The notes beneath the pieces are model-generated. The model was not told where the DNA came from. It was given only the letters and a program-made list of their open reading frames with translations, and did not search any database. From the NCBI GenBank assembly GCA_035048485.1, contig CM068580.1:56706475-56770474 (forward strand): a DNA stretch of 64,000 bases, given 5' to 3'. The translations under genes were made by a program, and so were the position numbers. Numbering within the stretch: the stretch's first letter is position 1; the number at the start of each line of letters is the position of its first letter. Source of the DNA: Pteria penguin. Lineage: Eukaryota; Mollusca; Bivalvia; Pterioida; Pteriidae. Below are positions 1 to 11,633 of this stretch, one piece after another.

Positions 1-3000
1 ATCACTGATAAAGTCAGAAGGAATATTCAGGAACTCCAGGCCAAGATTCAGAAACTGGCTCAACAAGTCAGAAAGATGGCAAGTGGTAAGTGTGGAATCC
101 TAATCAGAAAAAAGCAATTGAAAATAGTTTGGATCATGTTTAAAACATCACCTATGTGTCTACTGCATGAGCTTTCCTCTTTTTTCTGTTAAAATTCATC
201 TGTTTATGTGCATGTAATTTCATTTTTTGCGAACATTCTATTGTTATTATTTAAAAAGTTAATAGTAATGTCTTTCTTTTATATATATGTATATATTTGT
301 TATTTATGTTCATGGCTTCCACTAGCTAACATGGATTATACTTAGATAGATTTAGTTTACCATTAAATTGCTTGAAAAAGGCCAGGTGGCTGAAAATTGT
401 GGATTTGATTGTTTCTTGTAATTTATGATTTGTCCAGCATAAGATTTATTTCATTCCTTTGCCTCAATTCTCGCTATTCTTTTATCGTATTTACCATACT
501 CGTTACAGACAAGCTTGATGCAGTCCTACTTCACCCTGATGTTCAGGACATGAAACAGCAGATGAAAAACCTCATCAATAACATCCCTGTTGACATCGAC
601 TTCAATAGCTATGTGGATAAAGTCCACACTGCTGTCAAATCTGCACTGAAGAGTACCAACTTGCAGCAAAGTTACAACAGTGCTGTTAACAAGGTCCAGT
701 CTGTCGTCAATAAGCACTATGATGATCTTGCCAAAGACATTGATTTCCAACAATTCAAGAAGTTGATGAATGAAATCTATCAGGAGGTAAAAACAGTTTA
801 TTTTCTGCTAGTGTTCAGTATCAAGAAAATAAATTACCAAAACCGGTATTTCTTGTTTGGTTCATCGGTCCATTTCACTGTATATGGTTGTGAACTTGAC
901 AAAATCACATTCATAAATGTTATCAGTTGTAGTTAATCAACCTGCACAATTGTTTCTTGTGCAATATATATTTAGTAGTTTTAACTCCTTTACAAAGTTA
1001 AAGTCACATGATATTGGTGATTAATTGAATTTGCCTAGTTTCTTAATTGATATAGTCAGTGTTCATTTGTTTTTCCTGTTCTTGTAGATGCTTTTGCAAT
1101 ACCAGTACTTAGAACTGAGAAACAGCATCCAAGGCATGATGAAGGGTATGATGAAAGATACTCAGAAATTTATCACTGAAGACATTGCTCAAATGAAGAT
1201 CATTGGCTGGCATAAGTCACGCATCATCGAATTCGATCCGGTGAATGGAAACATTGAGGTAGACATCTACATTCCCACCGCTATGGAGACTTTGGAAAAA
1301 CTACCAAAGTTACCAGTCCACAAGATGAAGAAATTAGTCAGAGACGTCAAGGAAATCGTTGACAGTTTAATTCCAGATAAAGATTTCAGTCCCTGGGATG
1401 TGTATTACAGATACAAACCAAGAAGTCTTAACCCAATAGATTGGATCCCACCTTTCAAGGGTTTGTGTTTTCATTACCATATAATACACTTCTGTTTATT
1501 ATGTTTATTCACTTAAACATTGGGCTGAGAGGGTTAATCTCAATGTTTAAACTCACTGTAGCTTCTACCCCTGTCTAGTTTTAGATCAATGAGAAGATTC
1601 AACAGTGAACTTGTTGGAAGTGGGTTTCCAAGTACTCTCTCTTCTATTTTCTTCTTCTCCTTCTTTCATAATGAAGTTTACTCATAAGTTGAGCATTATA
1701 CTTTGGTTAGCAATTAAGATCTTTTATTGTGTTTCTTATACAGACTCTTGGCAAAAGTCCAGTGACTTGGTTGTGTTTGGTTTTTAAACATGTTTTCATA
1801 CATATTCTGTTTTAGTTTTGTATGAAGGAGACCATGGTTTGAAATATGAAAAGAAAAATATTTGATTATTCTTAATTTTCGAGGATTTGTGTGAGAAAAG
1901 GAAGCACAAAACCAAGACATTGTGAAGGTGTGGGTATTCTGTTTTCCTTCATCACTGGGTCACTATCCTATAAGTGAAATCATCCTGGTATGGTGTGAAT
2001 TAAACAGAGTTTACTGAAATATAGATACCTGGGTACGGGGTATTTTGTTATTCCTAACAATAAGATTAGATAAAAATATTGTAGTATTAAGAATTCTCTT
2101 ATTTCTCTCAAATATTTCTTCTCATAATATTTGTAGAAATATTATGAAACTGTAAAAAAGTTCTCTGATTTCTTTTCCAAATGTACTAATAAATATCTTT
2201 TACTTGTAGCTCATGGAATCATTGCTGGTGGACGCCACTATGTAACTTTTGACGGCAAAGTGTATGACTTCTCTGGATCATGCAGCTTTGTGTTGACGAG
2301 AGATCTTGTTAACCAGAACTTCACTGTCATCGTCAACTACGACAAAACAGGACAGAAAATGGAATCTCTCTTAGTTTTCGCTGAGGGACAAAACATTGAA
2401 ATTTCTAATGGATTTGTTGTAAGATAGTTTTCATTTATTCTAATAAGAAAATGTTTTGAGACAATTATAAATGTTCTGATGACAATTATAAGTATTTAAG
2501 TATTTTTCCTTATATATCCTTTATTGCTGAATCTTTCTTTTCTAATATTTTAATATCATAATGGAATCTAGTCTAGGATTCCTTTTTTTTTTTATCTTTC
2601 TATGATGTACATAATGTAATTTTTGTTTCGTATGAAATTTGTTCATGCTCAGAATGAATTTTATGATTGCAGATAAAGGTCAACGAGAGACCCCATGAAC
2701 TTCCCTATTCTCATCATAAACTCTCTGTAGAGCGTATGGGTAACTGGATCAAACTGGATACTGGACGAGGCCTTGTCATCACCGGTGATGCTATCAACAA
2801 CCACTACGTCATTGAGGTCAGTGGATGGTACTTTGGAAAACTTGCTGGCCTTCTTGGTACCTACAACAATGAACAGTATGATGAATTTACAACCGGTAAT
2901 GCAGCCTTGGAAACCGATTTAGGCGAGTTCTCTAAATCCTGGGAAGTGAGCAAATCATGCCGACCAAAAGGAAATCAAGCTTCACCAATTCTTAAAGATC

Positions 3001-3272
3001 CAGCCAATACCATGTACCAGAAGTGCTCTGAACTATTTGAGTCACAGTCTTCAACTTTCCGTCCATGTTTCAAACAGGTATATTGTCATACATTGTCATT
3101 TTGACATGCATGGCAAAATCTACGTTATTTGTCATGTTTGTATGCCATTGAAGAATATGAAAAAATATGAAGTAATTCAACTTAGTATAATTTTTAGTAA
3201 TCTTATTAGTATTATACACATCATTTACTACAATTAAGATTCTGTTCATTTAGAATACCTTTATTTAAACCG

Positions 3273-3337
<65 letters not shown>

Positions 3338-5779
3338 GTTATAAGACATTAAATTGCTATTGTTCTTTGAAAACTACTGTAAACATACATGAAATGAAGG
3401 GAGAAAAATGATGCTTCCATGGGAATTGTTTGATGTCACAGTGGCTGTGACTTCAAATACTTACCCAGATGGGAACTAATTCTGTATTATGAAAATCGTG
3501 AATAGTTTCTCCCATTACTAAACATTGTTCATCACCATATAGGCTACAAGCCTTGGAGGTCAGAATATGAAGGTCTTTTTCTCATATACAGGTTGAGCCT
3601 AGCATTTTCATGTCATTATGCCTTTACTCTGGTGACATTTGTTCTACATCATCTGCCTACATCTCATCATGCAAAATGACGGGTGTCACTCTCTACCGAC
3701 AAAAAGAATGCGGTATGTTTTTATTTATTTCTTTTCCCAAGTTTTTTAAGTTTCCTAATGGGATCTATTTATAATTTGTAAAGAGAAATGTTCTGCTTAT
3801 TTTTGGAGGAAGGAATGTGAAATTTTTGAAATGTATAGGGTGTAAAATTCATATGCAAAAATATGAAATGTAAATATATTATATGTTTCTTGTTATATGC
3901 AAAAAAAAAAAGACCCCAGAAAAAAATTGTGTTCTTTTAAGTTTTATAATGAAGAACCCTGAATATTACTTACAATATTGAAAATATTTGTCATTGTTGA
4001 GTTTTTGTTTTCTATCTTCAGTTGAATGCTCTGCACCTAATGATGAAAAATTCCTTGGAGGAGAAAAGATCAAGGTTTCGCCTGGTAATGCAGATTACCA
4101 AGTGTTGAACTCGGTCGACACCGTCATTGTAGTAGAGGAAAAGAAATGTAACGAACGTGTGGCTAAGGAACTCGGAGATCTTGTATATGAAATTGAGAAA
4201 TCTCTCACCAGGAAAGGTAAGTAAACGTTTTGGTGCAAACTTAATTTAGTGCAATGACATATGATAAAAAATAATGAAGTATATACTGCAACATTTTGAT
4301 ATCATTAAAGTAAAAGGTAATTCGGATAAAATTTAGGTAAAATTATTTTAAACAAATTAATACACTTCATTTATGATTTTAAAAGAGTGAATTTAACGAC
4401 AATACTTTATTTATAGGAATGACCAACAACAGATACGGCCTTGTGGGCTACAGCAGATCTGGACCACACAGTCACACCATGGAGGGACAAGTCCTCAATG
4501 ATGCTACAAAGTTCAACAAAGGAGTAGAAAGTCTCAAATTCTCCAGCTATAATACTGACCCTCTCAAAGCCATCATGCATTCAATTAACTACCCCTTCCG
4601 CAGTGGTGTGGCAAAGAATATTATTCTGTTGCAGTGTGGTAGATGTTCTGACTCTAAATCTCTTACGTACAGCAAGGTGCGAGGACTACTGGATGCTAGG
4701 GATATTAAACTGCACATTCTTAGAGACCAGGAATTCAAAGTAGGAAACAGGAGCCCAAAACAGAAAATCCTTGGTAAGAACTACCATCCTCTAACTTATT
4801 TTTGAATGGACAGAAATTGTTTTCTTCTTGCTTTTTATATAGATGTTTAATATTTATATTTACAAATGGAACAAATTTTATTCTGTGTCGAATATGAGGG
4901 TTTAAGCAAAGTTTCAGATTTTATACATATATTATTTATGGGTTATTTATTTTAAATTTGGCTTGTGTCAATTTTCTGTAAAGAAATATACAACTATTTT
5001 CACTGTCATCTTAATGAAATTCTATGGGTGATATTACAGGAGTGGATAACACAAGGAAATACGTCCTCAACAACTTGAAGGATAATGCATTAGATGAGCT
5101 TCTTACGCCAGTAGACACCTGTACTCACCTAGCTCTGATCACCAATGGTTCCATCTTCGACTCCAGCAGTATTATGGCCAAGAAAATCAGAGACAGGAAG
5201 TTCTTCCTTCGTACTGTCAGTTCCAGAGTTGCCAAGTCCAGCGAGGCACATGAATGCCAGGTCTGCAAATGTGAAGCAGATGAAACTGGTGCCGCTCACA
5301 CAGTTTGCCGAAAATGCTTCTCAGAAATTTCTGACGTAAGTTTCCTATAAAGTTCTTTGTACTGAAATGTAGATTGCTGCTTTTTATAATCTTATCCCCT
5401 TAATCTTATGTGTATTTGTGTAAACGTTTCAAAGTATTTCTCTTCCCTTGGATATTCAGTCTATATGGAAAGTATTTAGATAAAAAAGAAGAAAGAAAAA
5501 AAAGAAATATCTTTTTGAAAATACTCATAGGCTTGAGGTTTCTCTAATTTCTTCGGGCAAATATCAGGAGTATTTGTAAATGTAGTTGAAATAATCATAT
5601 GATACCCATTCTATTCAGCTCATTGACTGATTTTAATAACGTTTTTTATTTAATTTTTTCAGTATCTGCCATATTGGTTCTCAAACATCAAACATCCCAT
5701 GGCCATCAAAAATCAGTTTCAGAGTGATTTAAACGACTACCTAAATACAGACAAGGCAATGGCCGTACTTAGTGCATAA
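1..5779 (+). CDS. Apolipophorin-like large lipid transfer protein, C-terminal part (10 exons; 5' end outside window)
   Basis: Exons: <1-85, 509-786, 1088-1460, 2210-2418, 2673-3077, 3592-3712, 4022-4216, 4417-4773, 5040-5335, 5663-5779 (TAA). All have GT-AG borders and keep one frame, giving ~811 residues. Visible residues 1-245 are helical and charged, as in lipid-binding regions. Residues ~246-420 are a vWF type D domain (start GGRHYVTFDGKVYDF; later GLLGTYNNEQYDEF). Residues ~420-490 are Cys-rich. Residues ~490-811 look VWA-like (VDTVIVVEE, then YGLVGYS, IILLQC and ALITNGS as alternating strands) and include a CxxC-type cluster (CQVCKCEADE). Family members carry lipid in haemolymph. The long region after the vWD domain favours apolipophorin over vitellogenin, which normally ends soon after vWD. 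The lipid-binding N-terminus and any furin site are not visible. Confidence 0.85.
3274..3334. repeat. (TA)n microsatellite
   Basis: About 61 bp of uninterrupted TA dinucleotides inside the apolipophorin intron 3078-3591. Likely length-polymorphic; no function seen. Confidence 0.95.
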
Positions 5780-6115
5780 ACACTGTGATATAACACTACA
5801 CTCATTTAACAATTTCATTCTAGTCATGTGACATGTAACAAACCAATAGTTGAAGGTCCGAATATGATACCTATTCATTTTTTTTGATTTGTTTGTGATT
5901 TATAATGCAATGTTCAATGCAAATGAAACAACTATATTTGTGATTTTATAATATATATTTGTTGTTTTCTTACTGTATCACTATATTTTAATGTATTATT
6001 TTGCTTTAATTTTCGTTTGTGTCATTTTTATTGAAGACATTCTTATAAGAATAATTTGCTCATGAATGTTTAGAGATACAGAGATTGTGTTTATATTTGA
6101 TGACTTTCTTGTGAA

Positions 6116-6121
6116 AATAAA
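6116..6121 (+). terminator. Poly-A signal of the apolipophorin gene
   Basis: AATAAA 337 bases after the stop codon in AT-rich 3' UTR sequence. A second AATAAA lies at 6166-6171 and could serve as an alternative. No other gene signal is seen between the stop and here. Confidence 0.6.
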
Positions 6122-7314
6122 GAAATATTGTATTATACTTATGATTTATTTATTTATTGCATGAAAATAAAAAGTTTTGAATTTTAATGTTTGTATTAAT
6201 TATTAACAATTGCTTCACCTTACGAGGGCAAGATATTGTACGATTAAATAATGCTTGGTATTGGTAGTTAGTGACTTCATATGGTAGAAATTAACTGATT
6301 GATAGTAGAGTATCGTCATGTTTTATCAGTACTGGTTCAGACGGTAAATCCCGACATGCGTTATATCCGGACAATCACAATTTTCGTTTCTTATTGACCA
6401 TTTCAAGTAATTTTAACAGCACAACTTGAAAGAACATCTTTTTAAACTGTATGCCAATGGACATTTCAGAATTTGCTCATTTGATATGATTTTAACTGTC
6501 TGGATTCATCTTCCCAACAAGTATCGGTATTATATTTAGTATTATAATTGCATTATTCAATTAAATCAAAGAACATTCAAACCAATAATAATTAACATCA
6601 CCTTCCAATTACCGGTAATATCTGTTGATCATCAAATAATACACAATAATGTACAAGTAATTTATGTATATTTATTGGTTCTTATATAAAAACAACAGAT
6701 ATACAAAATGTACATATACTTTATCTATCATTTGAGTGATATTGGTCGTATCCTTTATCTAATATCAGAATACATTAGGTAATTCATAGGTGGAAGCGTT
6801 GCGTTTGTAAAGGAGGGGGAATGACAGGATTTTGACCCGATGACTTTATTGTTAAATAATACGTGATAAGCAAGAGGAAGGGGGAGCTTAAGCAGGAATT
6901 AGACACATGGAAGCAACAGAACATACTAAACCTGGTAAACAATTCATTTGATAAAGATGGAGTCCAAGACAAAATGTGCTGACACATAAACCAATTCAAG
7001 CAATTAAGGACCTTGACCTTGAATATATGACATATGCCCAGGGTTCATATTGAAATATGATGGAATTCCAAGCATAAGTATTTAAGTTGCTGTTAAATGT
7101 GAAAGTTGGCGCTGGACAATGGCCTCTGGTCAAGATTTTGATATACTTATAAATGATGAGTATATACTCAAGTATGAATCGGTTCGAAGAAGTGAATTAC
7201 AAACATACTTTCGATATGATTTATGATGAACTAAAATCCTTGCAAAAAAAGAAAGGTTTCATCATGGACAAACAACCAGCCATTACTTACAGGGATTGTT
7301 TACAGAATTCATTG

Positions 7315-7456
7315 TTGCGGTGCTGACGATCCGAGTTCGATTCCCGGGTTGTGCCACTATGTTCAAGAGGTTGGTTACCTCGATCTGCTTCCATGTTGCG
7401 ATATAACTGAAAAATTGTTGAAAGCGACGTAAAACCTATCAACCAACCAACCAACC
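7315..7456 (+). mobile_element. 5'-truncated tRNA-like SINE with 11-bp target-site duplication
   Basis: Flanked by direct repeats AGAATTCATTG at 7304-7314 and 7457-7467. It contains a pol III B-box-like GGTTCGATTCC-type sequence (here GAGTTCGATTCCC), then a conserved body (GATATAACTGAAAAATTGTT, AAAGCGACGTAAAAC) and a CAACCAAC tail. The A-box end is missing compared with the copy at 8231. Confidence 0.85.
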
Positions 7457-7565
7457 AGAATTCATTGAATAATTTTAACAAATGACTAGATGAGTGAGTT
7501 TTGTCCATCTTGGCTGGTACACACATTTCAAGGTCAGATATATGCATTGAGAATGACATAAGAAG

Positions 7566-7730
7566 TAACAAGAAACACTCAGTGCCCACAAATTTTCAAC
7601 CACTTGGGCTTTATTGAGAGGAAATGAAAATAATTGCACTGGATTGATGAAACCAGCAAATATGATTTTTGTTTCCACTTGATGAAGGCCAAATGGCTGA
7701 AAATTTGTAGACATTGAGTATTTCTTGTTA
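7566..7730. repeat. Fold-back (inverted-repeat) element, ~165 bp
   Basis: The left arm begins TAACAAGAAACACTCAGTG and the right arm ends with its near reverse complement (CATTGAGTATTTCTTGTTA). Both arms carry ACAAATTTTCA and GGGCTTTAT/ATGAAGGCC-type complementarity over ~50 bp. The same family recurs at 57770-57888, and a single arm is seen near 372-430. A non-autonomous fold-back or MITE-like repeat; superfamily unknown. Confidence 0.7.
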
Positions 7731-8230
7731 CCTATTTTATTCATACTTCCCTTTGGAGGAATTCTTATCATTTCCTAATTAATTAAAATGGTTAATTTAA
7801 ATTTTTAATCATCCATTGACCAACATATCAAATATTGTTATGATCTTGACCAAGTCATAACACACCTTTTTGCGACAGTTGCCAAAAAGTAAAATTTGTG
7901 GATCATGTTTCCAACACATTTCCATCTCTCGCCTCGGCTGTAGCTATCTTTGCATGCGACATGTTCCTTAGAATAGTACATATTATACACTTTTTATTTT
8001 CTAGCTTTTTTGAATTTGATTTTTATAAATTTACCTGTGAAACATGGGTTGGATTTTTTCAATTAGGGGTATCCTCTCATAAAATGACCTTGATCTTTTG
8101 ACCCTGCAAGAGTTCCTATTGTAACAAAGGATATCATTTAGATGAAATATGGTGGCAGTTGATAAAGAGCCGAGATTTGTATCTTGTCTGCAGTATTAAC
8201 TAAAGAATTGAAACTCTTACTAATGCAAAA

Positions 8231-8384
8231 GGGGCAAGCTTAATGTAGTGGTTAAGCCCTTTAATGCGGTGTCAACGATCCGGGTTCGATTCCTGGATTG
8301 CGCCACTATGTTTAAAAGGTTGGTTACCACCTGCTTCCATGTCCCGAAAAATTTTTGAAAGCGAAGTAAAACACCAATCAACCA
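8231..8384 (+). mobile_element. Full-length tRNA-like SINE with 12-bp target-site duplication
   Basis: Flanked by ACTAATGCAAAA at 8219-8230 and 8385-8396. The head starts GGGGCAAGCTT, with A box TAGTGGTTAAG and B box GGTTCGATTCC, then the shared body and a CAATCAACCA tail. It is the most complete of five copies in the window. The A and B boxes belong to the retroposon, not to a tRNA gene. Confidence 0.88.
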
Positions 8385-9775
8385 ACTAATGCAAAACAAC
8401 ATACAGTACAAGATGTCTGTATAGCTTATACAAGAAAATGTGACCAACAAATACAGTCTTTGATCATTAAATTACTGTAACACTGCCCCCCTCTTCAATA
8501 TTTAATGTATTAATGAAATACAATGCCCTATCCACAGCTATCATTAGTAGTATGTAGGTCAAGACAAAGTTATAAACGCTGACCTTGACAAAGTCTAGCT
8601 AGCTGGGTATTGCATGCCAAACACAAGACCAATACAAAGTAGAGCAGTCCCTTGATGACCTTGATTTTTTACCTATGATCATGAAAATTATAGAGTTCAT
8701 TTTCACACCATAAATTTTAGGTAGAGTGGTGTGATGAACATTTCTTTTAAATTTGTCTCGTAGAGTGTCATAAAGAATGGATGCACAAACAGACAGACAC
8801 ATAGTGGTGAAGTTACATCATTTGGCAATAAGTTCTGTAAGGTGTAAAAACAAATACAGATCCGTAACAGATGCACAGATCAAAGTATTTCCTCTGATCT
8901 GTCAGTTTGGTACAAAAAAGTGACAGTATACGAAAAGTCCTGTAGGTAGCCTTCAACAATTTTGAAAGTGTATCACTCTCTCTTAATGAATGTAAAAGTG
9001 GTATTCTTTAAGTAGATCATTACATATGGGTATTGCTCTTTGTAATTTAGTCAAATCTTTCAGCTTCAGTTACAAAAAAAAAAAGACAAAAGGGAAAAAA
9101 AACCAAAAGAAATATTCAAAAGACCAATATCCAACAATTCTAAAAGTTTTAAATATTATTACATTTATTAAGAGACCGATGGATGTTAACGACCCTTCTG
9201 TTTTTCATACATCTTAAAACTCTGCCATATTGATAGATAAATTACCCAAACTTAATATAGATTATCACCATTCTCATCACCAATGTTAAGATAATGCCTA
9301 TCTTTTCATAGATTACTTTACAGATTTATTTTTATATCTCACTGTCACCTTTAACCTCTGACATACCCTTGTTTACTATTGAATCTATCAAAGGTTGGTT
9401 GTTGACTCAATTTTCTACCACCACTATACACTTTGGCTTAATCATAAAACATGAAACACCCTTAATTAACTGGGACACAAAGCAATATATGAATTATCCA
9501 AAATTTCAAAGGTGTAATGAAAATAATTAATATCATATATGTTCACCTAAGCTTTTGAATGATCCCCTAAATTTTAGTTGTCTATCAAAATAAAATCAAT
9601 TCAAATCTTTTAATTTCTTCAAATTTTATGGATTTGATATAAAAATAAATTTTGTATCATTCAAGAATTGTAATTAACTATTAAAAAAAGCTGTTGATCA
9701 AAAATACCAATACATGTACTATAAGAATATTTCATCTTACACAAATGATAATTGAATTGAATATACTTATGTACT

Positions 9776-9845
9776 ATCCATGTGATTCAACAAATCCAGT
9801 CTTTAGATATATATCTAAAGACTGGTTATGTTGAATCACATGGAT
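9776..9845. repeat. 70-bp near-perfect palindrome
   Basis: ATCCATGTGATTCAACA on the left pairs with TGTTGAATCACATGGAT on the right, and CCAGTCTTTAGATAT pairs with ATATCTAAAGACTGG in the centre; a 2-nt versus 3-nt bulge separates the two stems. Flanks give no clear duplication. It could be a tiny MITE or a hairpin-forming locus. Confidence 0.8.
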
Positions 9846-11463
9846 TTATAATGGTTTTCACCTATTACTCAAGTGGAAGAGAGAGGTCTTCTTCAATTTT
9901 TAGTTCAAACAATATTTATTCGTAATTTAAACATATTGAACAGATATAGTCAATGTATATAATTGAGATTTGAAAACAAGGGTTTCTGCTTATACAAATT
10001 CATATCATATATTAATTCATCCAACATTCTTCAATTGTTCAGTGACGACATGACCTAGGATTGAACCCAAATCATGCATTCCTTCATTCAACCACTGCAT
10101 CACCTTTTCTCACATAGAAAAAATACCCCCCATAATCATAAAATAACCTGAAAGTGAAATGGCATAGTAGATACTAAAGCAGAATATATATATTCTTTCA
10201 TCCCCAATCAAAATCACATAATGCTACTCGATATTTCCTTTGACATCTTGCACACCGATATGACTGCGTTAATCACTTGTACCTATAACACTGAACTTTG
10301 AATACTTGTGTACACAGATTTCTCTCACACTGTGTGGTACTGGATAAAGAAGATAACAGAAGTTCAATGACCTGATTATACCCATAGATACTTCTGTGAT
10401 AAAATTCCGCATCAGGACATGGCAAATAACTCTCCATGTGCACAAACAAGTATTTATAATACGGATGATTTAATTGGCACTATTGCCGTCACAGCTTGTA
10501 CTGTTAAGGGGTAATATCTACTTAAAAGCTTCCTTCCTGGTTGTAAATTGTCCGAAATGCAGACAAGGCTAAGGTAGAGATGATTAAATACTTAAAACTC
10601 GTATAATCTTGAAGTGCATACCAATTTACTCAAGTACAATGCATGTATGCTATATACAAGGAAACACTGTAAATACATTGGACTTTGATATTTCTGAAGT
10701 AGAGACTTTTATTTATTTGATGTACTTAGTATAGCTGTAGTGGTAAACAGTCAAACCTTTATGATGATTCACTGACCAATGATACTGCTTAACTGCTTTG
10801 TGGCTACTCCTTGACTTATTTATCCTACAAATGTGTACTGGTAGGGTCAACATTAGAGAGGCCATAACCAAATTGTAATCTGTTCATTAAGTGCATCTAG
10901 ATTGCAATACATTAACCATTTTGTCAAAAATATGGAATATTACTCACTTATTTTTCAATTTAATTGTTGTTTTAAATTTTTAAATTTGAAAGTTGCCAAT
11001 AAAGGAGAGTGCTTGAATCCAGACACCACCTCTAGTTATTACTCAGGATCTAAAATTTCCAAAATTACCTCCCATCCCCCCCCCAAAAATAAATAAATAC
11101 ATTGTGTTAATATACTAATAACAGAAGTTTTGGGATGACTGTAGCTATATATATGTCAAACCCCACACATAAAAGTGCAGAAGCTTGGAGACATTTTACA
11201 AATGTAACACACACTTTATGAACAATATAATATTAATTTTAATACAATACCTCAAAAATATACACAAAAATCTATAATATATATATGTGAGCAAGACTGA
11301 CAGCAGGACAGAGGAAGTTTGAAAACTACAAATTTAAAAGGTCTACATCATAAACATTTGTAAAAGCAAACTAAAACTATTATAATAAACTATTGTAAAA
11401 AGTAACTGCTCTTTAATATAGAAAAACTCGCATTATTCAATGATTCAAAACCTGTATGAAAGC

Positions 11464-11469
11464 TTTATT
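11464..11469 (-). terminator. Candidate poly-A signal of METTL4
   Basis: AATAAA on the minus strand (TTTATT on plus), 90 bases past the METTL4 stop at 11559-11561. Confidence 0.6.
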
Positions 11470-11558
11470 GTGAAGGAAGTTCAAAACACTAATGTTTGGC
11501 ACTAAACAATATATCATATGACATCATTACGAAATATAAAGCTCTCATGTCCTTACAC

Positions 11559-11633
11559 TCAATCTGATAAAACTTCCTCTTTACTGGGCTTCTCCATGCT
11601 TTCATAGAAATCAACGTGTTGATGAAGAAGAAC
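11559..11633 (-). CDS. METTL4: METTL4 terminal coding exon (24 codons plus stop)
   Basis: Acceptor ...TTCCAG before GTTCTTCTTCATCAACACG. It encodes VLLHQHVDFYESMEKPSKEE and a short end, continuing WGNE with the family pattern V-L-x-x-Q-H-V-D-[YF]. The donor of the previous exon is GTCAAG at 17581-17576, making a 5.95-kb intron. Reading through that donor would instead give a non-homologous tail ending at 17498 that is encoded in minisatellite-like DNA. Confidence 0.88.
   Translation of the reverse strand, partial: VLLHQHVDFYESMEKPSKEEVLSD

Larger units (their letters stand above)
6180..11460. other. Intergenic region between convergent genes
   Basis: Between the 3' ends of the apolipophorin gene (plus) and METTL4 (minus). 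I found no reading frame with splice continuity or family similarity; the short open frames look random. It contains two SINE copies, a ~165-bp fold-back repeat and a 70-bp palindrome, annotated separately; the rest is AT-rich DNA with no recognised content. Confidence 0.6.

Noticed and set aside
1088..5779. Vitellogenin instead of apolipophorin
   Set aside because: A vWD domain occurs in both, but the long VWA-like region after it fits apolipophorin better. The diagnostic N-terminus is outside the window, so some doubt remains.
8231..8310. tRNA gene with A and B boxes
   Set aside because: No cloverleaf could be drawn, and the segment is the head of a SINE flanked by a 12-bp duplication.
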